NCBI GenBank assembly: GCA_016218915.1
Contig: JACRCQ010000054.1
Span: 186,001-250,000, forward strand
Origin: Deltaproteobacteria bacterium
Lineage (GTDB): Bacteria > Myxococcota_A > Polyangia > Polyangiales > Polyangiaceae
Length of the DNA stretch: 64,000 nt
Reading direction: 5' to 3'
How positions within the stretch are numbered: position 1 is the first letter of the stretch; each line of letters begins with the position of its first letter. The notes beneath the pieces are model-generated. The model did not search any database. It saw nothing but the letters and a program-made list of their open reading frames with translations, and was not told the origin of the DNA. Of this stretch, positions 1 to 7,256 are shown piece after piece. The position numbers and the translations under genes were made by a program.

Positions 1-1058
1 TCGCTCGGGGTTGCATCATCCTCGATGCGGGAGAACTCCAGGAGCCGCGAGACGAGCCGGTCGAGCCGGTGCGCGTCCGCCAGGATGTTGCGCAGGAACC
101 GAGCCCGCGCTGCAGGATCCTCGGCTGCGCCTTCCAGAAGAAGCTCGGAAGCCCCTCGAATGCTGGTCAGCGGCGACTTGAACTCGTGGCTGATGTTCGC
201 CGCAAGCTCACGTGTGTAGCGCGCCCGCTGCTCGAGGTTTCGCGCCATCTGATCCACCGCTCTCGCCAGCTGCCCGATCTCGTCCCGACGATCCAGCTCC
301 AGCCGTCGCGCCCGATCCCCTGCAGCGATCCTCTCTGCCATGCGCGTCAGACGCGACAGCGGTCTGGAGATCGTCCGGGCAAACAGCAGCGACAGCACGG
401 CCGTGGCTGCAACCGCTGCAGCAAGGATCTTCAGGAGCGTGGTGCGGAACCTGTACAACGCCGCTCGCACCACGTTGGTCGATCGCGTGACGTACACCAC
501 GCCCTGGACCTTGCCGTCCTTGTGGACGGGAAGCGCGCTGAACAGAAACAGCCGGTCTCCGTTCTCCCAGACGCGCGTCGCTGCTCCGTACTCCCCCCGA
601 AGCGCCTTGAGCACCTCGGGCCTGGATGCGAGATCGATCAGCTCCGCAGGCCCGGGCGCATCCGGCTGCTCCGCTGCCCACGACGATCGCCTCGGGATCA
701 ACGAAGGTGGCGGCTGCTCGCGCCCTTCCGGCGGCCCGTTGCGATGCGAGTCTGCCACCATGGAGCCTGCTGCATCGAGCAGACGTATGCGCGTGCGCGT
801 CCCTCGTGCCGCTGCCATGAGCATCGGCTCGCGCTCTGCCAGACGCAGCCCTGCAGGGTCAGCCACCAGCCCTTCGCGCAGCACCTCGCCCTGGTGGATC
901 ATGTCGTCCTCCAGGTTGCGAAGCATCTCCTTCTCGTAGAAGCGCGCAAAGCTGATGCCGATCAGCGGCACGACCACGACCAGCACGTTGACCAGCAGCA
1001 GGCGGTAGCGGATCTTGAAGATCCAATCGAGCCACCGGCGTCGCACCGCCTGGCTCAT
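1..1058 (-). CDS. Sensor histidine kinase, 3' end cut by window edge
   Basis: Two-component sensor kinase in the inner membrane. The visible 352 codons show a first membrane helix (about residues 18-36), a periplasmic sensor region (about 40-200), a second helix (about 207-226), a HAMP linker (about 227-278) and a HisKA dimerisation helix. The phospho-accepting His is near residue 289 in the motif NISHEFKSPLTS. The ATP-binding HATPase_c domain lies beyond the left edge. Its ATG overlaps the stop of the response-regulator gene by 4 bases (ATGA), so the two are translationally coupled and very likely cognate partners. The sensor domain is not one I recognise, so the stimulus is unknown. Confidence 0.93.
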   Translation of the reverse strand, partial: MSQAVRRRWLDWIFKIRYRLLLVNVLVVVVPLIGISFARFYEKEMLRNLEDDMIHQGEVLREGLVADPAGLRLAEREPMLMAAARGTRTRIRLLDAAGSMVADSHRNGPPEGREQPPPSLIPRRSSWAAEQPDAPGPAELIDLASRPEVLKALRGEYGAATRVWENGDRLFLFSALPVHKDGKVQGVVYVTRSTNVVRAALYRFRTTLLKILAAAVAATAVLSLLFARTISRPLSRLTRMAERIAAGDRARRLELDRRDEIGQLARAVDQMARNLEQRARYTRELAANISHEFKSPLTSIRGASELLLEGAAEDPAARARFLRNILADAHRLDRLVSRLLEFSRIEDDATPS

Positions 1059-1756
1059 GTCGGCACTTCGCACGCCTTGTAGCCCAGACCGTGCACGGTC
1101 TGGATCGGATCCACGCCGAACGGGCGCATCTTCGCCCTGATGCGACGGATGTGCGTGTCGATGGTCCGCTCGGTGATGTGGTTGTCGTGCTCGTAGGCGC
1201 GATCGATCAGCTGCGTGCGCGTGAGCACGCGCCCTGGACGCTCGATCAAGGCGCGCAGGACCGCGAACTCGGTCACGGTCAGGTCTGGCACCACCTCACC
1301 GCGCACCCGCACCTCATGACGCGGCAGATCCATCTCGAGGATGCCGTGCACGAGCGACTCGCCGCCCTCGGATGGCTCGGAGCGGTTCGCAGTCCGACGC
1401 AGCACGGTCTTGACCCGGGTGGCAAGCTCCCGCGGGCTGAACGGCTTGGTGACGTAGTCGTCGCCGCCCAGCTCCAGCCCCAGGATGCGATCCACCTCTT
1501 CGGCCCGCGACGACAGGAAGATGATCGGCAGCTGGCTCTGCTCGCGGATCTTCCTGCACACGCTCAGGCCGTCGAGCTCCGGCATCAGGATGTCGAGCAC
1601 CACCAGGTCGACCTGCTCCTTGCGCAGCACGCCAAGAGCCTCGCGGCCATCTGACGTGCAGATCACCCGATAGCCCTCGCGCTCGAGCGAATACTGCACC
1701 ACGTCGCGGATGTGCGACTCGTCGTCGACCACGAGCACGGTCTGCGTCGGAGCCAT
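1055..1756 (-). CDS. OmpR/PhoB-type response regulator
   Basis: DNA-binding response regulator. The receiver domain occupies about residues 5-118, with the acidic pair at 11-12, the phospho-accepting Asp near 55 (LVVLDILMPE) and the conserved Lys in TKPFSP. A winged-helix Trans_reg_C domain follows (about 135-230), ending in the typical HTVHGLGYK-like stretch (QTVHGLGYKA). I chose the ATG at 1756, 2 bases after the upstream stop. A GTG 21 bases earlier (1777) would overlap the upstream gene. It sits directly before the histidine kinase with a 4-base overlap and presumably controls the surrounding operon or its own regulon. Confidence 0.93.
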   Translation of the reverse strand: MAPTQTVLVVDDESHIRDVVQYSLEREGYRVICTSDGREALGVLRKEQVDLVVLDILMPELDGLSVCRKIREQSQLPIIFLSSRAEEVDRILGLELGGDDYVTKPFSPRELATRVKTVLRRTANRSEPSEGGESLVHGILEMDLPRHEVRVRGEVVPDLTVTEFAVLRALIERPGRVLTRTQLIDRAYEHDNHITERTIDTHIRRIRAKMRPFGVDPIQTVHGLGYKACEVPT

Positions 1757-1758
1757 GT

Positions 1759-2436
1759 TCACACAGGTTGATTCCACGGCGCCGGCCCGCGATCAAGCGC
1801 CATGCACGGCTCGTCATCCATCATCCGATCAAGCCCCTCCACCCTCGAGATGATCTCCTGCACCAGATCGCGGGTCTCGGCATCCGGCGCGCCGGCCAAC
1901 CGCACCACGTCGGCCTGCGTCCTGAGCTGCACCAGAAGCTCCCCAACCTCGTCGAGCTCGCGCGAGAATCGATCGCGAAGCCCGCGCAGCCTGCGAATGT
2001 TCTGCACGCGCATGCCTGCCGACGATTGCGCGCACTCCGATGCGCTTCGCTCCTTGAGCTCTGCACAGCGCGCAAGCGCATCGCGCTCGTCGAACTCAGG
2101 ACGCTTGAGCAACCCGTCGATCTCATCGACCTTGCTCTGCGCGACCCGAAGCCTCCTCGCGAGCGCGCGTACCGTCGCCTGATCCGGCAGCAGCACGGCC
2201 AGGGGCGTGCCCCCTGCCCTGCGAAGCGCCACCAGGAACGCCACCTCGCTTCCGGTCTGCGCCTCGTCGATCCCACGCGCGCTCGCCAGCACGAACGGCC
2301 CGTACACCGGCCACAGCCCGGTCATCAGCACAGCGTCGACCAGGTGCCGCTCGCCGCGAGGACGACACACCATCACGGCCACGCCGCACCCCACACCGAT
2401 GAGCGCGTACAGCAAGCCCAGCTCCAGGAGCTTCAC
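1759..2436 (-). CDS. Membrane-anchored coiled-coil protein, function unknown
   Basis: I do not recognise the family. The 225-residue product has one or two N-terminal hydrophobic segments (about residues 4-23 and 35-52). A long charged, probably helical region follows, rich in Arg, Glu and Leu (about 85-215), which suggests a coiled coil facing the cytoplasm. The gene starts with GTG and overlaps the upstream membrane-protein gene by 4 bases (GTGA). It is followed within 2 bases by the response regulator. This tight packing points to one operon with the two-component system, perhaps as an accessory sensor component, but that role is inferred only from position. Confidence 0.75.
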   Translation of the reverse strand: MKLLELGLLYALIGVGCGVAVMVCRPRGERHLVDAVLMTGLWPVYGPFVLASARGIDEAQTGSEVAFLVALRRAGGTPLAVLLPDQATVRALARRLRVAQSKVDEIDGLLKRPEFDERDALARCAELKERSASECAQSSAGMRVQNIRRLRGLRDRFSRELDEVGELLVQLRTQADVVRLAGAPDAETRDLVQEIISRVEGLDRMMDDEPCMALDRGPAPWNQPV

Positions 2437-3203
2437 GGCGCCCTCCGGCTTTCGCCCGGAAGCGGTGCTGACTCACGCCAGTAGATGCCGCGCGCAGAGC
2501 GCGAAGACGTGACGACAGCCGCGAGGAAGCTTCCTTCCAGGCTGCGCACGAACGGTGCTTCGGGCGTGCGCGGACGCACCAGGAAGGGACGCAGCGTCCA
2601 CGACATCTGCGTGCCCACCACCCCGAACACCATCAGCAGGGCGATGCCGACCGCCCAGCGCCCAGCAGAGGGATCCAGCCCCAGACCGCGCTGGAACAAG
2701 GTCAACCCCACGATGCCTGCTAGGCAGCAGCAGCCGACCACGAGCAGGATCACCGTGTGGTAGGCAGCCCCGAGCTCCACCGCGAGGAATACGATCGGAG
2801 CCTGTGCAGCGAGCACCAGGCAGGTCAGCGCCAGGGAGCTGAGCACCAGGGAAAGGTCCCGGCGCATCGACGCCTGCCGGCGAAAGGCTGCGTTGAATGC
2901 GGTGAGCGCAGGAGCACACACAGCCGTGGTCAGCAGCATCACCGCAGGCAGCTTGACCGCAGAGTACAGCACCTGGATCCCGCCGCGATGTGCGCCCATG
3001 GCAGCGCCGAACACCGCAGCTCCGACAGCGACGGTCAGGATCATGGCGCGCGCAAGCTCTGCGAGGTTCTTCCCCTCGCGGATCCGGTCGAGGAAGGCTG
3101 GCACGTCGCGCAGCAGCTGATCGATCGCTGCAAGCCCTGGTGAGGCGAATGGCGGGGAGGTCGGCTCGGCTTGGGGAGCAAGATCTTCGATCACGTTTTG
3201 CAT
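2433..3203 (-). CDS. Polytopic membrane protein, function unknown
   Basis: A 256-residue protein with about 55 soluble N-terminal residues and then roughly six hydrophobic segments between about residues 55 and 225. These are typical membrane helices, with Cys-rich helix VVGCCCLAG near 160. No catalytic motif is visible. An AGGAG ribosome site lies 8 bases before the ATG. The gene overlaps the next one by 4 bases and follows the 185-residue membrane protein by 12 bases. The overall look resembles uncharacterised membrane proteins of Myxococcota and Planctomycetota, but I cannot name a family with confidence. Confidence 0.75.
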   Translation of the reverse strand: MQNVIEDLAPQAEPTSPPFASPGLAAIDQLLRDVPAFLDRIREGKNLAELARAMILTVAVGAAVFGAAMGAHRGGIQVLYSAVKLPAVMLLTTAVCAPALTAFNAAFRRQASMRRDLSLVLSSLALTCLVLAAQAPIVFLAVELGAAYHTVILLVVGCCCLAGIVGLTLFQRGLGLDPSAGRWAVGIALLMVFGVVGTQMSWTLRPFLVRPRTPEAPFVRSLEGSFLAAVVTSSRSARGIYWRESAPLPGESRRAP

Positions 3204-3215
3204 GGCGCCGCTCCT

Positions 3216-3770
3216 TCATTCCTTGTCATCAGGCTCGATCACGCTCTGCGCGATCGTCGTTGCACCGGATCGCTCCAGGCTGCGGGCGAACAGGTGCGCG
3301 CCCAGGCCGAGGGAGACGACCGACCAGACCAAGAACACGGGAAGCGCCCGAAGCCGTGCGGCTGAGGTGGTGAACAGATCCGAGAACAGGATGCGAAGCG
3401 ACGCCAGCATGCTCGCAGCCAGCACCAGAAAGCCCAGGGCCCAGACCACGAGCCGCGTCTGCGACGTCGCGATCAGGAACACGGTCGCAGGTGCCAGGCC
3501 GAGAAGGAGGGTACCCCCTGCGCGAAGTGCGGAAGCTGCCGAGGCTCCGACCCGGTCAGCAGAGGGAGCAGCACCGATCAGCGTTGTGCCGATGTACAGC
3601 GCCGGGATCATGAACACCGACAGGCCGACCACGATCGCGGTCACCATCCCTGCCTCGGCCAAGAGCTTTGACAATCCGAAGGGCATGCCCAGCGCTGCGC
3701 CGATCACGGCTGGACCGGCGATCGCAAGCAGCGCTGTGCGTCCATGCGTTGCTACGAGGGTTCGAGTCAT
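3216..3770 (-). CDS. Small polytopic membrane protein, function unknown
   Basis: First gene of the five-gene operon that ends in the histidine kinase. About 184 residues with four hydrophobic segments (roughly 15-35, 42-63, 82-103 and 110-130) and a fifth near 142-160, ending in a short acidic tail. I chose the ATG at 3770 because an AAGGAGG site sits 6 bases upstream. An in-frame start 33 bases earlier lacks one. No family is recognised. The promoter probably lies between this gene and the tandem-repeat block at 3851-3942, but I could not pick out clear -35/-10 boxes. Confidence 0.7.
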   Translation of the reverse strand: MTRTLVATHGRTALLAIAGPAVIGAALGMPFGLSKLLAEAGMVTAIVVGLSVFMIPALYIGTTLIGAAPSADRVGASAASALRAGGTLLLGLAPATVFLIATSQTRLVVWALGFLVLAASMLASLRILFSDLFTTSAARLRALPVFLVWSVVSLGLGAHLFARSLERSGATTIAQSVIEPDDKE

Positions 3771-3850
3771 TCCTTGCCTCCTTGTTTGCCAGGAGCCTGC
3801 CAAAGCGCCGTGGCAGCTCGCGGTCAGCGGAGAGGAAGGATCAAGGAGAG

Positions 3851-3942
3851 GATGTGGCAGAGATGTGGCAGAGAACTAGGAACTGGGAACTGGAAACGAG
3901 AATGCGAATGCGAATGCGAATGAGAATGAGAATGCGAATGAA
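3851..3942. repeat. Stacked short tandem repeats of three unit lengths
   Basis: Three different tandem repeats lie end to end. An 11-mer (GATGTGGCAGA) occurs twice at 3851-3872. A 7-mer (GAACTAG, then GAACTGG twice) occupies 3873-3893. Seven 6-mers of the form AATGCG/AATGAG/AATGAA occupy 3901-3942. The last unit abuts the stop codon of the SMI1/KNR4 gene at 3943. This is slippage-prone DNA between that gene and the membrane-protein operon. Confidence 0.9.
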
Positions 3943-4506
3943 CTACGCCGCGCAGAACTCGAAGTCGCGGGGACGGCAGCTGGCTCCCTTGTTGGACAGC
4001 TCGCAGAACAGATCGAGCAGGTCCGCAAAGCTCGGCACTCGCAGGCCCAGCTCCGAGATCCACGCAACGGCTTCCATCTCGCCCCACGTGTTGGTGGACG
4101 TCGCGTCGAGCACGAGCACGATGCTTCCGCTCGAGTCGAGCCCGATCGGAATCAGGTTGTCGTCACCCCAGCTGTTGCGCGTGCTGTCATGACGCCCAGG
4201 AAGGTGCGCAGACGCCGCCCGCTCCAGCGCGATCTCGGCGCGGTGGTGCCACGCAGGGTTGAGCAGCTGCGCGGTCGACAGGAGCGCGGCGCCTCGGAAA
4301 ACGTTGGCCCAGCCGTCGTAGCGCAGCAGGAACTCGCGGTAGCTCGGTGGAAGCGTCACGCCGTAGCATCGCTCCACGGACTGGACGCGCGCTGCGACCG
4401 CGGTCGTGTCGATCGTGGTGCGGCAGGAGCACGGCTCACCTGCAGTGACCTTGATGTGATGGAGCTGACGTGCCGGCTTGAGCCATCGAGCAGTGCGCGG
4501 TTGCAT
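3943..4506 (-). CDS. SMI1/KNR4 (SUKH) family protein
   Basis: About 187 residues. The stretch VERCYGVTLPPSYREFLLRY followed by a DGWANVF-type turn is the usual N-terminal signature of the SMI1/KNR4 or SUKH fold. A later PIGLDSSGSIVLVLD-type strand pair and WISELGLRVPSFADLLDLF helix complete the domain. SUKH proteins often act as immunity proteins against polymorphic toxins or bind partner enzymes. No toxin gene is visible within several kilobases, so it looks like an orphan. I chose the ATG at 4506; a GTG 21 bases upstream is the alternative. Microsatellite DNA begins immediately after the stop. Confidence 0.8.
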   Translation of the reverse strand: MQPRTARWLKPARQLHHIKVTAGEPCSCRTTIDTTAVAARVQSVERCYGVTLPPSYREFLLRYDGWANVFRGAALLSTAQLLNPAWHHRAEIALERAASAHLPGRHDSTRNSWGDDNLIPIGLDSSGSIVLVLDATSTNTWGEMEAVAWISELGLRVPSFADLLDLFCELSNKGASCRPRDFEFCAA

Positions 4507-4595
4507 GGCGCCGACCCTACGCGCCACCTGTTGTGATGGCCCACAAATCGGCAGTCTTTGGGGAGGAGATGTGGGATGAGCGGGCCGCGAACCCG

Positions 4596-5432
4596 TCAGT
4601 CGATGATGAACTTCGGCAAGCGGGGCGGAGGCAATTTCGAGGACGTCTGCGATGCTCCGTCGATGCGGAACGATGGCAGCGGTGACGCCGGATGCTGCGC
4701 GTTACCCGCACATCTGTGCAGCCGTGCAAAGGCCTTGCGCTTGCTGCTGATCGCGAAGCGCGGCAGCTCCTCGGCATACTCGGCGCCCGGCGGGAGAGTC
4801 TCACCCGGGCGGCAGTAGTACAGAACCGTCTCCGAAGCGGGCGCTGGGGCCTGCGCCTGCTGCTGCTCGACGAGCAGCTCCAGGTCCGCGGTGACCAGCG
4901 CGTCGACCTGCTCGACCTTGACCTCTTCCACGTCGTCGGCGGACAGCTCTTGCGTCGCGTCCGACGGCACCGGAGGAAGCAGGGCGTCGCGTCGTGCGGT
5001 GAAGCTCACCGACACGTCCACGCTCGCATCGTCTTCGAGCGATACTTCCCACGCCTTTTGCGTGGTCGTCGTGGTCTCCGCAGTCGCTTCCGCCACCTTG
5101 ATCGGCTCCACTTCGCAAAGCGCTTCTTCCGACAGATCGGCGACCGCTTCCTCTTCGGGTTCGGGTTCGATTTCCAAAGCGCCAGTCTCCTGCTCGTCTT
5201 CCACGAGATCGAGATCGCTGATCAGCTCCGAGGTCGCATCGGTGAGCGACGGGAACGCGCCGCTGTACGAAGCCTCGAGGACGGTGTTCGCGGGCTCCTC
5301 GATCAGCAACTCGAGCGTGAGCTCGGTGGGCGGGTCGAGAAGGTCATCGGACCCCAGCAGCCGACCCATTCGCTGCGGACGGGGAGCATCCGAGCAGGAG
5401 ACATCAGCCTTGGAGAGGTTCGTTCGATGCAT
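4596..5432 (-). CDS. Acidic low-complexity protein, function unknown
   Basis: About 278 residues. The central part (roughly 40-190) is very rich in Glu, Asp, Ala, Val and Thr with few aromatic residues, so it is probably disordered. The last third is less acidic and contains YYCRPGETLPPGAEYAEELP. No domain is recognised. ATG at 5432 is used; an in-frame ATG at 5462 with GGGAAG just upstream would add 10 residues. The frame stays open much further upstream, but that part lies across the box array at 5511-5560 and the end of the next gene. The array probably regulates this gene. Confidence 0.65.
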   Translation of the reverse strand: MHRTNLSKADVSCSDAPRPQRMGRLLGSDDLLDPPTELTLELLIEEPANTVLEASYSGAFPSLTDATSELISDLDLVEDEQETGALEIEPEPEEEAVADLSEEALCEVEPIKVAEATAETTTTTQKAWEVSLEDDASVDVSVSFTARRDALLPPVPSDATQELSADDVEEVKVEQVDALVTADLELLVEQQQAQAPAPASETVLYYCRPGETLPPGAEYAEELPRFAISSKRKAFARLHRCAGNAQHPASPLPSFRIDGASQTSSKLPPPRLPKFIID

Positions 5433-5510
5433 GGTGAGCGGCAGTTGCACAAGCCGGTCCATCACTTCCCGCGGGGTTGCAGGCAATTTTGCGCCTTGGA
5501 CGAGTGAGAT

Positions 5511-5560
5511 TGCGCAACCCGCGTGCCCGACTTGCGCAACCGGTGCGCAACTCGCGCAAC
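5511..5560. promoter_or_regulatory. Array of four GTTGCGCA boxes
   Basis: Four copies of the octamer TGCGCAAC (GTTGCGCA on the other strand) begin at 5511, 5533, 5544 and 5553, the last with CGCGCAAC. The 22 and 11 base spacing of the first three is two turns and one turn of DNA. They lie 50-130 bases upstream of the acidic-protein start on the minus strand, a typical place for an operator array. The bound regulator is unknown. Confidence 0.5.
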
Positions 5561-5587
5561 CCCAGGGGGCTACCTTCCTGCCGTGCC

Positions 5588-7126
5588 CTACTTGCAGGCT
5601 TGGCGCCAGTTCACCGTGTCCGTGGCCCCGATGCTGCACACCCCGCTCCACCAGCACTGCTGCAGCGCAATCTGGGCGCCGCACGCAGTCGAACCCCAGC
5701 ACGGGAACAGGAAGTCCCCGACATTGTTCGCATTGCCCTGGTTGCACTGCGCCTGGGTCGTCAACGTCGCGCAGTACGCCGTCAGCTTCGGGCACCACGC
5801 CGCGTCCTGGAACACTGTGAAAGCCGGCTCCTCCGTGCCATCGCAGTTCCAGTCCCAGCTTCCATTCGCGCCTGCGACCGTGTGCCAGTTGTCGTCCGGC
5901 GCGCCCGGCGTTGCGTCGCACTTCGCAGCCGACGCGCCGTCGCACTTCATCAGCCCCGGTGTTGCGCACGCTCCGACTCCGGACGTGCACGCCGTCCCCA
6001 CCTTGAACTCGTCGTCGATCTTCCCATCGCAATCGTTGTCCACGCCGTCGCACGTCTCCACCACAGGCAGCTGCTCGCCAGCGCATGCTCCCCACTTGCC
6101 GGACGGCAGACAGGTCGCAACCCCCTTGTGGCAGGGAGCCATGCTTGGCGCTCCGCACTCCTTGGTCGCATTCGCTGCGCACGAGTTGCAGCTCCGCGTG
6201 CGCGCGCCGTCGATCACGACACCGTCGTCTGCCACCCCAGAGCAGTCCTGGTCCACGTCATCGCACCGATCCAGCTGCTCGCCGCTCGCGGGCTTGGACT
6301 GCGTGGTGAGCACAGTCCTGGCCATGTACGGGCCTTCCCATTCGAGCTTGATGCTCGCCTCGCCGATCGCGTTGAATGCCTCGACCTTGATCGGGATCGG
6401 CGCGCCGGCTTTCAGCTGGACGTCCGCTGATGCGCTGATCGGACCCGCGCCGTACCACAGGTCGAAGATCTGCAACCCTGCCACCCACACCCGCGCGCCG
6501 TCGTCCGCTGATACGTGGAACGTGTAGTTTCCCGCTTGCGGCGGCTCCAGGAACCCGGTCCAGCGCGCTCCGAACGGACCCGACGGGATCGCAGCGTCGG
6601 GCGTGCCCAGATGCCAGTCGAAGTCCACCGCGACGTCCTGGCGGAGTGCAGCAGCAGCTCCTTTCAGGTCTGGGCTGGAGAAGTAGCTCGAGTCGAATCC
6701 CGGCAGCATCACGCCAAAGGGAACGGCGTGGGCCATGGGACCATCCCAGGCACCGGCGTGTATCAGCGGATCCTGGTCGTTGCAGTCGTCGCCCCCCTTG
6801 ACCACGCTGGCCCCACTCGAGGTGCACCTCGCATCCCGGTGCCCGTCGTGATCTGCGTCGTGCGCGATCAGCGCGCACTCGCGCGACGACGGATCGCACA
6901 TCCACTCGGCACATCCCACGGGCACGGTGGCCACCGGACGCTCGGCGCAGTCGAGGTCGGACTTGCAAAGGGCGACCGGCGGCTCATCCCCGCCCTCGGG
7001 TTGCGCCACCGCGGCGTCCGCAAGCTGCTCCAAGTCTCCTGCGCGATTGAGGCTGCATGCGTCTGTCGCCAGGGCGAGCATGGCAGCGAGCGCCGGAGCG
7101 ATGCGAAGTCGATGCATGCTGCCCAT
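5588..7126 (-). CDS. Secreted PA14-domain protein with MopE-type metal-binding repeats
   Basis: About 512 residues with an N-terminal signal ending near a Cys (LALATDAC), so possibly a lipoprotein. A PA14-like domain occupies about residues 130-240: SGPFGARWTGFLEPPQAGNY, then HVSADDGARVWVAG and SIKLEWEGP. Copies of the MopE-type putative metal-binding repeat flank it (RCDDVDQDCSGVADD and ETCDGVDNDCDGKIDDEF). A Cys/Trp-rich module with about ten cysteines ends the protein. PA14 domains often bind glycans and the repeats are thought to bind calcium or copper, so surface attachment or metal binding is likely. I chose ATG 7126 after a GGTGG site; ATG 7117 is also possible. Confidence 0.8.
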   Translation of the reverse strand: MGSMHRLRIAPALAAMLALATDACSLNRAGDLEQLADAAVAQPEGGDEPPVALCKSDLDCAERPVATVPVGCAEWMCDPSSRECALIAHDADHDGHRDARCTSSGASVVKGGDDCNDQDPLIHAGAWDGPMAHAVPFGVMLPGFDSSYFSSPDLKGAAAALRQDVAVDFDWHLGTPDAAIPSGPFGARWTGFLEPPQAGNYTFHVSADDGARVWVAGLQIFDLWYGAGPISASADVQLKAGAPIPIKVEAFNAIGEASIKLEWEGPYMARTVLTTQSKPASGEQLDRCDDVDQDCSGVADDGVVIDGARTRSCNSCAANATKECGAPSMAPCHKGVATCLPSGKWGACAGEQLPVVETCDGVDNDCDGKIDDEFKVGTACTSGVGACATPGLMKCDGASAAKCDATPGAPDDNWHTVAGANGSWDWNCDGTEEPAFTVFQDAAWCPKLTAYCATLTTQAQCNQGNANNVGDFLFPCWGSTACGAQIALQQCWWSGVCSIGATDTVNWRQACK

Positions 7127-7256
7127 CCCACCAACCACCTGACAGCGACAGTCGCGACCTTCGAGCCATCCTACCATCGCCGCTCGTGGCAGCGAGAGAG
7201 CATCCTCCGGGAGCGGGATCCGTTGACACCCACCGCAGCTGAAAGGAAGCTGGGTC

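Noticed and set aside
5433..6182. Upstream extension of the acidic protein into the PA14 gene
   Set aside because: The frame is open but runs through the box array and antisense-like Arg/Gly/Trp-rich text inside a real gene; ATG 5432 or 5462 is more sensible.
7223..7228. TTGACA as a -35 box for the propeller gene
   Set aside because: It is only 29 bases before the ATG with no -10 at the right distance.
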